From contig JAZRKE010000082.1 of the NCBI GenBank assembly GCA_045646145.1, positions 1-64,000 on the forward strand: DNA of 64,000 nucleotides, given 5' to 3'. Every line of letters begins with the position of its first letter. Positions within the stretch are counted from its first letter, which is position 1. A model generated the notes under the pieces. It searched no databases. It was not told where the DNA came from and saw only the letters and a program-made list of their open reading frames with translations. Positions 7,420 through 16,075 of this stretch are shown in pieces. Origin of the DNA: SIG565 sp045646145 (GTDB lineage Bacteria > Bacillota > Clostridia > Oscillospirales > Acutalibacteraceae). The position numbers and the translations under genes were made by a program.

Positions 7420-10400
7420 TCCAACCGAATCACAAAGAAATGCTATAAATGTAGACTCAGGCGCCATTGTTTGTGCTGCCGCAGGTTCGGGTAAAACCGC
7501 TGTTTTAGCCGAGCGCGTAGTCCGTCTTTTAACGGGAGAAAACCCGATTAGTGCCGATAGAATTTTGGTTGTTACCTTTATGTCGGCAGCGGCAGAGGAA
7601 ATGCGTCAGAGAATTGAAAAGCGGCTTAATGCGGAATTTGCCGCAAATGAGAAAAACAAATTTTTGTATGAACAGAAATTAAAACTCCGTAATGCAAAAA
7701 TTTGCACAATTGATTCCTTTTGCATAGAACTTGTTCGTGAAAACTTCGATGTTTTCGGTATATCTCCCGATTTTAAGGTGGGGGACGATAATTCGGTTCA
7801 AAAAATCAGTGAACAGGTTTTAACAGATATTTTAAATAGGGAGTTTGCAGAAAATTCTCCCGAATTCACAGCGCTTTTGAATGCCCTTTGTTCCAGATTC
7901 GATGAGGCTGATTTAAAGGATGCGATTATTAATCTGTATTATTTCTCTCAGAATCTGCCCTTCCCGAATATCTGGTTTAAAAAATTAATAGAAAACGCCG
8001 AAAATGAAGATTATATTGGAGATATTATCTCTAAAGTCTTTGCTATCGTTAACGATAAACTCATTAATGCCCGTAAAAAAATTTTAATGGCAATCTCAGG
8101 CCTTACCGATAAGGAAATCAGGGATAAATTTCTTCCTGTTCTAAATGCTGATAAAGCTTTTATTGATGAACTTTTATCTGCTACTGATGAGTATGACTGG
8201 AACAGGCTTTTTGCAATCTTGTCTGCGTCATCTTTTTCTCGGTGGCCAAGCCTCAAGAAAGCTGAGTGCGCCGAACTAATAGCGGCAAAAAATCTGCGCG
8301 ACAAGTTTAAATCAGATATATCTTCATTGTCTTACCTTGTTTATGCTGAGGACACCGCCGTTATTGAGGATATAAAATCCTCTATGAAGCTTGTAAAAAA
8401 ACTCCTGAGCTTAGCGTATGATTATTCCGAACAATTTACCGCCCGATCTTCAAAGGAGGGAATTCTTACCTTTTCTCAGGCAGAGCATTATGTGCTCAAT
8501 TTGCTTTGCGAAAATGTTGATGGCGAAATAGTTTTAAAACCAAATGCTCAGGGTATTATTTCGCGATATGATGAAGTTTTGGTCGATGAGTTCCAGGATA
8601 TTAACGATATGCAGGATTTGCTCTTTAATATCCTCTCAAACGGTCAGAAAAACCTCTTTGTTGTAGGTGATGTAAAGCAGAGTATTTACGGATTTCGCGG
8701 CTCAAATCCTGATAATTTCCTTAGAAAAAAGAATGAGTATAAACCTTTTGAAGCGGCATTAGAAGGAGATTTTAAAAAAATTATTCTTGGTAATAATTTT
8801 CGTAGCCGCGAGGGTGTTTGTGCTTATATAAACTATCTTTTTTCTAATATAATGAACGGAGAAGAAAGCAGTATTAAGTATACTAACGAGGAGGTTCTGG
8901 TTCCATCTGCAGTATTCCCAAAAACCGAAAAACCTGAAACCGAAATTCATTTTATTGATATTAAGGATACTCATTATACTGCAACCGAACTTGAAGCCCA
9001 GCATATTGCCGATTTTATAAATAATTATGTTGAAAATGATTTTGTAACCGGTGAGAAAGAGGGTAAAAAACTTTTAAGAAAACCGCAGTACTCAGATTTT
9101 GCACTGCTTTTGCGCGGAGTTAAATCAAAGGGTAAAGTCTTTTCAGAAATTTTCAGAAAAAATGGCATTCCCGTAAAATACTCGGCAGATTTTTCATTTG
9201 ATTCTTCTGAAGTTAAAATTTTACTTTCCTTGCTTACCATTATTGCTAATCCATCAAGAGATATTGAATTGGTATCGGTTTTAATGTCGCCGCTTTTTAG
9301 TTTTACTGCCGATGAATTGGCGTCTATCAGAGCAAATAGTAGAGGAACTTCCTTTATTTCGGCAGTAACCTCTGCCGCGATTTTGGGCGATGAGAAGGCA
9401 AAAAACTTTATTGAAAAATTAAACGGACTTCGTACCTCCGCTGTTACTTTGGGAGTAGGTGATTTAATTGATTACATTTTTGAGGAAACGGGATTTTTGT
9501 ACATTATTTCCGCTCTGCCCGACGGTGTAACACGCAAGGAAAATCTGCTCTCTGTTTACACTAAAGCGCTTGAGTTTCAGGAGAATAATTCATCTAAAAA
9601 TATTTTAAGGTTTGTTGATTATATTCGTTCTCTTGATATTCAGGATAGCACTGCGCCAACTCAGGATAACGCCGTTACAATTTCGACAATTCATAAATCT
9701 AAGGGACTGCAGTATCCTGTTTGTATTCTTGCCGATACTTCAAAACGATTTTCGGGTGAGGACACTCGACGCAGTCTCCTTACCGATGTGGAATTGGGCG
9801 TTAGCTTTAAATATTTCGATGATGAATTAAACGAAAAGAAAGAGTCGCTTCAATTCAAATGCATTAAGGAAAATATTTTAAAAAACACCTATCAGGAGGA
9901 AATGCGGCTTTTGTATGTAGCGCTTACTCGAGCTCAGGAAAAATTACTTATCGTAAATAGCAATAAAAGGCTAGCTGATAAGTTTTTAAACACTGCTGCC
10001 GTATCTTCATTGTGTGAGGATGAAATTGACTTAAATCGCTTTCTAAGTGATTCTCAGAGTTATTTTGATTGGATTCTAAAAACCTCGGTTATACATCCCG
10101 ATTTTCATCTGTATGATTTTCAAAATAGATATGTCGCCAATAGTGATAGTTCCGTTTCTTTTTCATACATTTCGTCAGATGATATTGCGGTCCGTACCGA
10201 AATAATTGAGGATATAAAGCAGGGTGTAGCCGATATTGAGCTTTCTGAAGCCATTAAAAATAATCTTAGCTATTCCTATCCCTTTGAAGCCGTAAAAACA
10301 ATTGAAACCAAAAGTTCGGTTGCCGTAGTCGCTCATAAGGCGGACGAATATGACTATAGCTTTACGTCTCTGCCTGATTTTATGTCAGCTTCAGGTCTTT

Positions 10401-10906
10401 CACCCGCAAAGCAAGGTACCGCCACTCACCGATTTATGCAGTTCTGTGATTTTTCGGAAGCCCAAAAATCGGTGCAAAATGAGCTCGACCGCCTTTATGA
10501 GTGGGAGTTTATAAGTGCGGCTGAGCGGGAAGCCGTTGATGTTTCGTCGGTAGAGGAATTTTTTGAAAGTGATATTTATCGAAGAATTAAAAATTCGCCT
10601 ATGGTAAAAAAGGAAATGCGCTTTATTACCGAAATGCCTGCAGGCAGATTTGATAATACTTTACCCGAAGATGTCATGAATGAGCCGGTTGTTATTCAAG
10701 GCTCTGTCGATTTAGTTTTTGAAGAAGACGGAAAGCTCATAATCCTCGATTTTAAAACCGACCGAATTACCAATGAGGAAAAATTAAAAACTGCCTATGC
10801 AGAACAACTTAATATCTATGCGAGCGCCTGCGCAAAGATATTTGAAAAACCGATAGGCGAGTGCCTGCTTTATTCATTTAAGCTTGGCAAAACAGTAAAA
10901 ATATAA
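7409..10906 (+). CDS. addA: ATP-dependent helicase/nuclease subunit A (AddA)
   Basis: 1165 residues: a UvrD/RecB-like superfamily 1 helicase with a C-terminal nuclease. Motif I is AAAGSGKTAVLAERV near residue 24; motif II is VDEFQDIN; motif III reads VGDVKQSIYGFRGS; motif VI contains RLLYVALTRAQE. The nuclease core is GSVDLVFEEDGKLIILDFKT near the C-terminus. It starts with GTG inside the end of addB behind AAGGAGG. AddA is the single helicase motor of the AddAB complex. Length is slightly below the Bacillus protein (about 1230) but all motifs are intact. Confidence 0.96.
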   Translation: MAFNPTESQRNAINVDSGAIVCAAAGSGKTAVLAERVVRLLTGENPISADRILVVTFMSAAAEEMRQRIEKRLNAEFAANEKNKFLYEQKLKLRNAKICTIDSFCIELVRENFDVFGISPDFKVGDDNSVQKISEQVLTDILNREFAENSPEFTALLNALCSRFDEADLKDAIINLYYFSQNLPFPNIWFKKLIENAENEDYIGDIISKVFAIVNDKLINARKKILMAISGLTDKEIRDKFLPVLNADKAFIDELLSATDEYDWNRLFAILSASSFSRWPSLKKAECAELIAAKNLRDKFKSDISSLSYLVYAEDTAVIEDIKSSMKLVKKLLSLAYDYSEQFTARSSKEGILTFSQAEHYVLNLLCENVDGEIVLKPNAQGIISRYDEVLVDEFQDINDMQDLLFNILSNGQKNLFVVGDVKQSIYGFRGSNPDNFLRKKNEYKPFEAALEGDFKKIILGNNFRSREGVCAYINYLFSNIMNGEESSIKYTNEEVLVPSAVFPKTEKPETEIHFIDIKDTHYTATELEAQHIADFINNYVENDFVTGEKEGKKLLRKPQYSDFALLLRGVKSKGKVFSEIFRKNGIPVKYSADFSFDSSEVKILLSLLTIIANPSRDIELVSVLMSPLFSFTADELASIRANSRGTSFISAVTSAAILGDEKAKNFIEKLNGLRTSAVTLGVGDLIDYIFEETGFLYIISALPDGVTRKENLLSVYTKALEFQENNSSKNILRFVDYIRSLDIQDSTAPTQDNAVTISTIHKSKGLQYPVCILADTSKRFSGEDTRRSLLTDVELGVSFKYFDDELNEKKESLQFKCIKENILKNTYQEEMRLLYVALTRAQEKLLIVNSNKRLADKFLNTAAVSSLCEDEIDLNRFLSDSQSYFDWILKTSVIHPDFHLYDFQNRYVANSDSSVSFSYISSDDIAVRTEIIEDIKQGVADIELSEAIKNNLSYSYPFEAVKTIETKSSVAVVAHKADEYDYSFTSLPDFMSASGLSPAKQGTATHRFMQFCDFSEAQKSVQNELDRLYEWEFISAAEREAVDVSSVEEFFESDIYRRIKNSPMVKKEMRFITEMPAGRFDNTLPEDVMNEPVVIQGSVDLVFEEDGKLIILDFKTDRITNEEKLKTAYAEQLNIYASACAKIFEKPIGECLLYSFKLGKTVKI

Positions 10907-10910
10907 AATA

Positions 10911-10934
10911 AGGCACCCGTTTAGCAGGTGCCTC
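10911..10934. terminator. Bidirectional terminator between addA and spoVFB
   Basis: AGGCACCCG / CAGGTGCCT hairpin between convergent genes, A/T-rich on both sides. Confidence 0.75.
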
Positions 10935-10936
10935 AT

Positions 10937-11509
10937 TTATATTAATAACGGCTGAATTTGTTTGCCTTCTAATGACAGTTTGACGGTTTCGGGTATTTTT
11001 TTGAAATCGGCTATAAGGGAGGTGGGTTTACCTGTAGCATCATCCTGACCGTATGGAACAAAATATATGTTCTTACAGTTTTGAAGTCTGCCGATATTTT
11101 GTGCCGATGCGGAAAGTCCGTCATTTGTGGCAGGCGCTATAACTACAGGTCTGCCGTTTCTAAGATGCGCTTTAACCGCCATTGTAACCGAAGTGTCGGT
11201 AATGCCGAGGGCAAGCTTTGCTAGGGTATTACCAGTGCATGGGGCGACTATTAGAACATCCAAAAGTTTTTTAGGTCCTATCGGCTCGGCGCCCTCAACG
11301 GTGTGTATAATTTTATTTTTGCAAATTTCTTCTATTTCACGTTTTAGGTCATCTGCCTTGTTAAAACGGTTATCAGTACTATATACTATAGGCGACATTA
11401 TCGGGATAATATTATAACCGACACTTGTCAGTGCCTTAATTTGTTCGGTAGCCTGTTTTATGGTACAAAAAGAGCCGCACAGGGCAAATCCTGCGGTTAA
11501 TCCCTTCAT
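10937..11509 (-). CDS. spoVFB: Dipicolinate synthase subunit B (SpoVFB)
   Basis: A 190-residue flavoprotein-fold subunit: GFALCGSFCTI near the N-terminus, VAPCTGNTLAKLALGITD and PVVIAPATNDGLS are typical of the SpoVFB/DpaB branch of the flavoprotein family. With SpoVFA it makes dipicolinic acid from the dihydrodipicolinate pathway in the mother cell late in sporulation. Its start overlaps the spoVFA stop by four bases, so the two are translationally coupled. Length matches Bacillus DpaB (about 200). Confidence 0.93.
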   Translation of the reverse strand: MKGLTAGFALCGSFCTIKQATEQIKALTSVGYNIIPIMSPIVYSTDNRFNKADDLKREIEEICKNKIIHTVEGAEPIGPKKLLDVLIVAPCTGNTLAKLALGITDTSVTMAVKAHLRNGRPVVIAPATNDGLSASAQNIGRLQNCKNIYFVPYGQDDATGKPTSLIADFKKIPETVKLSLEGKQIQPLLI

Positions 11510-12315
11510 AAAATCTCTCCTTTTTGGGCTTCAATCAGGCTAATTACTGTATCGGTTAATATTTCTGCCGCCGTTATTGGAGAATATTTGCCAGGAAGCC
11601 CCTGAGCATTGATAATTTGACACGAGGTGGCATTTTTATCTCCGTATATTCCGCCGGGATGAGAGGCAAGTTCAATGAGTATAGCATCTTTTTTGAGACA
11701 TTTTAAGAATTCGGTATCAATAACGGGGAAATCAACCGTGTTAAATACGAAATCAAACTGCGAAGCTTTAGAATTTATACAGTTAGTATGAATACTTTTC
11801 ATATTAAAAGCCTCTATAAAGGATAAATCGCTCTCTTTTCGGGCACTTACCGTTACATCTACACCCATATTTTTAAGCATCATTGATAAAATTTTACCGA
11901 TTCTGCCATTTCCGATTACAAGTGCTTTGTTACCGAAAAGCGTCTTTCTGCTATGCATAATGGCTAAGGCAACGGCGCCCTCAGCAGTTGGAACTGCGTT
12001 TTTAATTGCAAATGAATCAAGCAGAGAATAATCTCGGCAATTTTTACCCTCAAGCATTAATTTACAGGTAAAAACCTTTTGATTTTTAATATATTCCTGT
12101 AGGTCGGATATATAAATTTTATCATCGCTGAGTGTATTATAAACGGTTATTTTATCCTTTGTGGAGGGCAAAGGTAAAACGACGTAATCGCTCCAATTAA
12201 TTTTTTCTTTAAGATTTTCTTTTGTAAAAATATGTTCAGTGTTATATCCTTTAGCTTTCAAATTTTCCGTTAGGTATTTTTGGCGTTCATCTCCGCCTAA
12301 AACAATAATTTTCAA
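11506..12315 (-). CDS. spoVFA: Dipicolinate synthase subunit A (SpoVFA)
   Basis: About 269 residues. An N-terminal domain (VLGGDERQKYL) precedes a Rossmann dehydrogenase domain with ALVIGNGRIGKILSMML near residue 150, then VFNTVDFPVID and the LIELASHPGGIYGD block typical of DpaA. Dipicolinate synthase makes the calcium-chelated spore core acid. I prefer TTG at 12315 because GGTGA lies six bases before it; two GTG codons at 12327 and 12324 have no binding site. A hairpin at 12338-12374, the cca terminator, sits just upstream, so this gene probably has its own late sporulation promoter, which I could not locate. Confidence 0.92.
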   Translation of the reverse strand: MKIIVLGGDERQKYLTENLKAKGYNTEHIFTKENLKEKINWSDYVVLPLPSTKDKITVYNTLSDDKIYISDLQEYIKNQKVFTCKLMLEGKNCRDYSLLDSFAIKNAVPTAEGAVALAIMHSRKTLFGNKALVIGNGRIGKILSMMLKNMGVDVTVSARKESDLSFIEAFNMKSIHTNCINSKASQFDFVFNTVDFPVIDTEFLKCLKKDAILIELASHPGGIYGDKNATSCQIINAQGLPGKYSPITAAEILTDTVISLIEAQKGEIL

Positions 12316-12337
12316 TATATTCACCACACAAAAAATT

Positions 12338-12374
12338 AAACGCCATAAATGCTTAATACATTTTATGGCGTTTT
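12338..12374 (-). terminator. Terminator between cca and spoVFA
   Basis: AAACGCCATAAA / TTTATGGCGTTT hairpin; on the minus strand it is followed by a T-rich run. It ends only about 22 bases before the spoVFA start. Confidence 0.75.
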
Positions 12375-12380
12375 AATCTT

Positions 12381-13541
12381 TTAGTTACTTAATAATTGGA
12401 GCAATAATTTTTTATTATTAAGTTCAGGATTTTCAATGCATTTATCGAGTAATAATTTTAACTTTGTGCCGATTTCTTCTCCACGAAGTCCTAGCGCCTC
12501 TAAATCCTTACCGTTAATATTCAGCATTGAAATTTTATAAGGTTCTTTATTGGTTTTAATCTCTTTTAGTGCAGTCCTTAATTTTTCGGTATTTTCTTTC
12601 ATTACTACAGATTTATATTCTAAGTAATCTGAAAATACTTCGCTTTCGGTATAGCCTAGTATGCTTTTTAAATGTACTTTATCATCTACTTTAAGCTCTT
12701 TTTCAATATAAAAAGTCTTTTCTAAATACTGCTTTAATTTATTGCTGAAATGAAGCTTATCGCACAGATACTCAAAATTAGCATCAGTAAGTTTTAAAAA
12801 AGTAAAAAGACGAAGCGGCATATTATCGGGCAGGCTGTTAATTGCATTAAAATTAAATGCTTTAGTGATATTTAAAGATCCAAGACCGCCTTTATTTATA
12901 AAATCCTCTAAAATCTCGGTGTTATTACCCATAATAGCCTTGGTAAGTTCGGTGTAAATCCTTTCTCCGCTGATATTCTTAAGGTTTTCGGCTAGTTTTA
13001 GGGCGGCGTTATAGGTGTTCTTTTCAATTGTAAAGCCTAAAGTAGAGGCAAAACGTACCGCTCTTAAAATTCTGAGTGCATCCTCAAAAAATCTTATTTC
13101 GGGGTTGCCTACCGTTCTGATAGTTTTGCTCTTTATATCTTTTTGACCTGAAAATAAATCTGTAAGTCCGTTATTTTCATTAAAGGCGATAGCGTTAACG
13201 GTGAAATCTCTGCGAGATAGGTCATCCTCTAAACTAGAAGTAAAGGATACAGAATCGGGTGAGCGGTAATCGGTATACTTACCGTCAATTCGGTAGGTGG
13301 TAACCTCAGAGGAAATTGAATCCATAATAACCGTAACCGTACCGTGCTTAATGCCTGTTGGCAATGTTTTTTCAAAAATTTCGATAACCCTTTCAGGCGG
13401 ACAGGAGGTGGTTATGTCATAGTCCTGCGGTGTGAGTCCTAAAAGTGCATTTCGAATAGCACCACCTACAACATATGCTTCAAATCCATTTTCTTCGAGG
13501 TTGGTTATAATTTTTTTAATATTTTGAGGGATTTTTAACAT
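12381..13541 (-). CDS. cca: CCA-adding tRNA nucleotidyltransferase
   Basis: 386 residues of a class II nucleotidyltransferase. The head has VVGGAIRNALLG and the metal-binding DYDITTS motif (residues about 24-45), followed by the RRDFTVNAIAF motif and an EDALRILRAVRFAS element of the neck. It adds or repairs the 3' CCA of tRNAs. The tRNA genes in this window already encode CCA, so repair is the likelier main use. Length matches short Clostridia enzymes without an HD domain. Monocistronic, ended by a terminator at 12338-12374 and divergent from murC. Confidence 0.94.
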   Translation of the reverse strand: MLKIPQNIKKIITNLEENGFEAYVVGGAIRNALLGLTPQDYDITTSCPPERVIEIFEKTLPTGIKHGTVTVIMDSISSEVTTYRIDGKYTDYRSPDSVSFTSSLEDDLSRRDFTVNAIAFNENNGLTDLFSGQKDIKSKTIRTVGNPEIRFFEDALRILRAVRFASTLGFTIEKNTYNAALKLAENLKNISGERIYTELTKAIMGNNTEILEDFINKGGLGSLNITKAFNFNAINSLPDNMPLRLFTFLKLTDANFEYLCDKLHFSNKLKQYLEKTFYIEKELKVDDKVHLKSILGYTESEVFSDYLEYKSVVMKENTEKLRTALKEIKTNKEPYKISMLNINGKDLEALGLRGEEIGTKLKLLLDKCIENPELNNKKLLLQLLSN

Positions 13542-13619
13542 AATTTGCCTCTTTCAAAAAATAATTGTTTATTTATTTGTTATTTCGTAATATAATATAA
13601 TTTGCGAGGTGGATTTAAA

Positions 13620-14990
13620 ATGAAACAGTTAAGAGAGCAAGATAAAATTATAGATAAAGTAAAAAGAATTCATATGATTGGTATAGGAGGCAGCGGTATG
13701 TGTCCGCTCGCTGAAATACTGCATAGCAAGGGCTATATTCTTACGGGCTCTGATAATAATATCAGTGACCCTCTAAAAAGGATAATGGCGCTCGGCATAA
13801 AGGTATTTATGGGACATAGTGCCGAAAATATTGAGGGAGCCGAGCTGATAGTTTATTCCGCCGCAATTTCTAAGGATAACCCCGAACTTGTAAGGGCAGG
13901 GGAATCGGGTATACCCATTATGGAACGGTCTGTTTTACTTGGTGCTCTTACAAGGAGATATGATAATGTTATAGGTGTTAGCGGAACTCACGGAAAAACC
14001 TCTACCACCTCGATGATAACACAAATTCTCTATTTAAACAAGTTCGACCCTACAGCCGTTATAGGTGGGAAGCTTCCGCTTATTAATTCAAACGGTATTG
14101 CAGGTAGCAGTGAGCATATGGTCTGCGAATCCTGTGAGTTTGTTGATACCTTTTTAGAGCTATCCCCAGATATAGCAGTGCTGCTAAATATTGATAATGA
14201 CCACCTTGATTATTTCAAAACAATGGATAATCTCGTTCTTTCCTTTAAAAAGTTTATTTCAATGGCTAAAACTGTGTTTTTAAATGGGGATGATGAGCTG
14301 TCAGTTTCGGCCGCTAAGGATTGCGCAAACAAAATCACCTTTGGTTTTGGAAAAAAGAACGATTATTATGCTACCGAAGAAAAGCCTTCAAAATTTGGTT
14401 TTGCTTTCAAGGTTTACAAAAACGGAGAATTTTTAGTTGATATTAAACTTCGCGTACCCGGTAAGCATAACATCTATAATGCACTCGCCGCAATTTCGGT
14501 TTGCGATTATTTGGGAGTATCGGCATCAGGTATAAAATCAGCTCTCGAACAGTTTACAGGCGCGGGTAGACGTTTTGAATTTTTAGGCGAGTATAACGGC
14601 TTTGTTTTAGCCGACGATTATGCACACCACCCAACCGAAATTAAGGCTACTCTTTCTGCCGCAAAAGCGCTCAATTATAACCGAGTAATCGCAGTTTTCC
14701 AACCCTTTACTTTTTCCCGCACCGCGCTTTTAAAGGATGAGTTTATTGAAGCGCTAAGTATTGCAGACAAGGTGATTTTAACACAGATTATGGGTTCCCG
14801 TGAAAAAAATATTTACGGAATTAAATCGGCTGATTTAGCTGAAAAATTGCCAGACTGTACGGTTGTTGATACCTTTGACGAGGTAGCCGATTCAGTTATA
14901 AAAACTGCAAAGGCGGGCGACCTTGTAATTTCAATGGGCGGTGGCGATATTTATAAAGCCGACCACATAATAATAGAAAGATTAAAGTAA
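13620..14990 (+). CDS. murC: UDP-N-acetylmuramate-L-alanine ligase MurC
   Basis: 456 residues of a Mur ligase that attaches L-alanine to UDP-MurNAc in cytoplasmic peptidoglycan synthesis. Motifs: HMIGIGGSGMCPLAEIL at the N-terminus, the ATP-binding GVSGTHGKTSTTSM near residue 120, central NIDNDHLDYF, and ADDYAHHPTEI in the C-terminal domain. ATG 13620 follows GAGGTGG with a seven-base gap; the frame is open to TTG 13602, which overlaps that site and is rejected. Single gene, divergent from cca, closed by a terminator. Confidence 0.97.
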   Translation: MKQLREQDKIIDKVKRIHMIGIGGSGMCPLAEILHSKGYILTGSDNNISDPLKRIMALGIKVFMGHSAENIEGAELIVYSAAISKDNPELVRAGESGIPIMERSVLLGALTRRYDNVIGVSGTHGKTSTTSMITQILYLNKFDPTAVIGGKLPLINSNGIAGSSEHMVCESCEFVDTFLELSPDIAVLLNIDNDHLDYFKTMDNLVLSFKKFISMAKTVFLNGDDELSVSAAKDCANKITFGFGKKNDYYATEEKPSKFGFAFKVYKNGEFLVDIKLRVPGKHNIYNALAAISVCDYLGVSASGIKSALEQFTGAGRRFEFLGEYNGFVLADDYAHHPTEIKATLSAAKALNYNRVIAVFQPFTFSRTALLKDEFIEALSIADKVILTQIMGSREKNIYGIKSADLAEKLPDCTVVDTFDEVADSVIKTAKAGDLVISMGGGDIYKADHIIIERLK

Positions 14991-14992
14991 AA

Positions 14993-15014
14993 ACGGTGCC
15001 GGATGGCACCGTAT
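14993..15014. terminator. Terminator between murC and the DUF4364 gene
   Basis: ACGGTGCC / GGCACCGT hairpin between convergent genes. Confidence 0.75.
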
Positions 15015-15566
15015 CTATTTTGAAGTAAACAAGTCAATGATTTTTGAGTAGATTTCAGCAGGATTTTCAAGGAATTTAGATTTAATGCTCAGCGCTTGAG
15101 CTTCGTCAGATACGAGAAGCTGAACGCTCATTATTGGGTTGCCGTTATCAAGAGCGGAACATGTAATAAATGTGTTATCACCATTTCGCATAATGCTAAT
15201 ATCGGTTTCCTTAGCATTCTTAATTTGGGCAATCATTTTAATGGTGCTTTTGCAAGCCTTTTCTCTTATAGATAGCGGTACGGTGTTTTTAAGTGTATCA
15301 GCAACATTGTTACCACTTTCGGTCGTTGTGTAGGTCTGTTCTTTTTCATCAACACAAACAATATTTCCATTCTTTATAAGTGATTCAAGACAGTCGCTGA
15401 CTTCAAAGTTATTTGCAATACCGTCAAAAAAGAGTATTTCACATAGCTTACTAACGGGTACAGGTTCCTTAATAGACTTTAAGATATAGCAAATAAGCAC
15501 CTTAATTTCGGTTGAGTTCACAAGCCCCCCCGGTGCTACACCTGCAGATACAGCATCAAATTCCAT
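15015..15566 (-). CDS. DUF4364 family protein, winged-helix-like
   Basis: 183 residues. The N-terminal 80 residues look like a winged-helix DNA-binding domain (IKVLICYILKSIKEPVPVSK, then FEVSDCLESLIKNGNIV and YTTTESGNNVADTL), followed by LSIREKACKSTIKMIAQ and a beta-rich C-terminal half. This matches DUF4364, common in Clostridia and often annotated as a transcriptional regulator. No regulated gene is obvious; it lies between murC and a small BofC-like gene on the same strand, 72 bases apart. Function is inferred from fold only. Confidence 0.7.
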   Translation of the reverse strand: MEFDAVSAGVAPGGLVNSTEIKVLICYILKSIKEPVPVSKLCEILFFDGIANNFEVSDCLESLIKNGNIVCVDEKEQTYTTTESGNNVADTLKNTVPLSIREKACKSTIKMIAQIKNAKETDISIMRNGDNTFITCSALDNGNPIMSVQLLVSDEAQALSIKSKFLENPAEIYSKIIDLFTSK

Positions 15567-15638
15567 AATTTCACCGCCTGAAAAAATAATATTTTTACGA
15601 AAATATTATACAATACTTAAAATATTTTTTCAAGACCT

Positions 15639-15938
15639 TTAACCGTCAAAATCTTCAATTAGTTGAGCGGCTTCTTCTACGCTTTTAACCTTGATCCCGC
15701 TTTTAAGATTATCCTGATCCTGAAGCGGTAGGGTATAGGGATTTACAGTGTCGTAAATTTGAACTAGAATATCATCTCTGTATAGTTGCACTACTCCATC
15801 GATATTTATAAGAGTATAATTATCGGATATTTGCTCTTTCCTTTCTGTTTCTTTAATTTTTTCTGAGTAGAAACGATACATTAATATTAATAATGTAAAT
15901 AGGATAATTAGCGCAAAAATGCTATATTTTCTTCTCAT
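15639..15938 (-). CDS. Small membrane-anchored protein with a BofC-C-terminal-like domain
   Basis: 99 residues: one N-terminal membrane anchor (about residues 6-22), then a short extracytoplasmic domain. The pattern of a self-standing beta strand (YTLINIDGVVQLYRDD), LPLQDQDNLKSGIKV and a closing SVEEAAQLIEDFDG is what I know from the BofC C-terminal domain and a family of small Clostridia proteins that share it. BofC in Bacillus controls SpoIVB in the forespore; that role is not established here. The gene lies between the DUF4364 gene and the divergent PBP. Confidence 0.55.
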   Translation of the reverse strand: MRRKYSIFALIILFTLLILMYRFYSEKIKETERKEQISDNYTLINIDGVVQLYRDDILVQIYDTVNPYTLPLQDQDNLKSGIKVKSVEEAAQLIEDFDG

Positions 15939-16014
15939 TTATATCACCAAACATTATTTTTGACATAATTTTGCTAAATTATTAAAATTTTGTAACCCAA
16001 TTTTTTGAAAAATA

Positions 16015-16023
16015 TGGTATAAT
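16015..16023 (+). promoter_or_regulatory. Extended -10 promoter element for the PBP gene
   Basis: TGGTATAAT at 16015-16023, 53 bases before the PBP start. No good -35 at the standard distance, which fits an extended -10 promoter. Confidence 0.45.
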
Positions 16024-16075
16024 GATATTAAACTGTAATAATATATACAGTATTTTTGAAAAACGGAGGTTTAAT

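Noticed and set aside
13591..13601. TATAATATAAT as the murC promoter
   Set aside because: Two overlapping -10-like boxes are present, but the nearest -35-like box (TTGTTT) is about 20 bases away; not firm enough to list.
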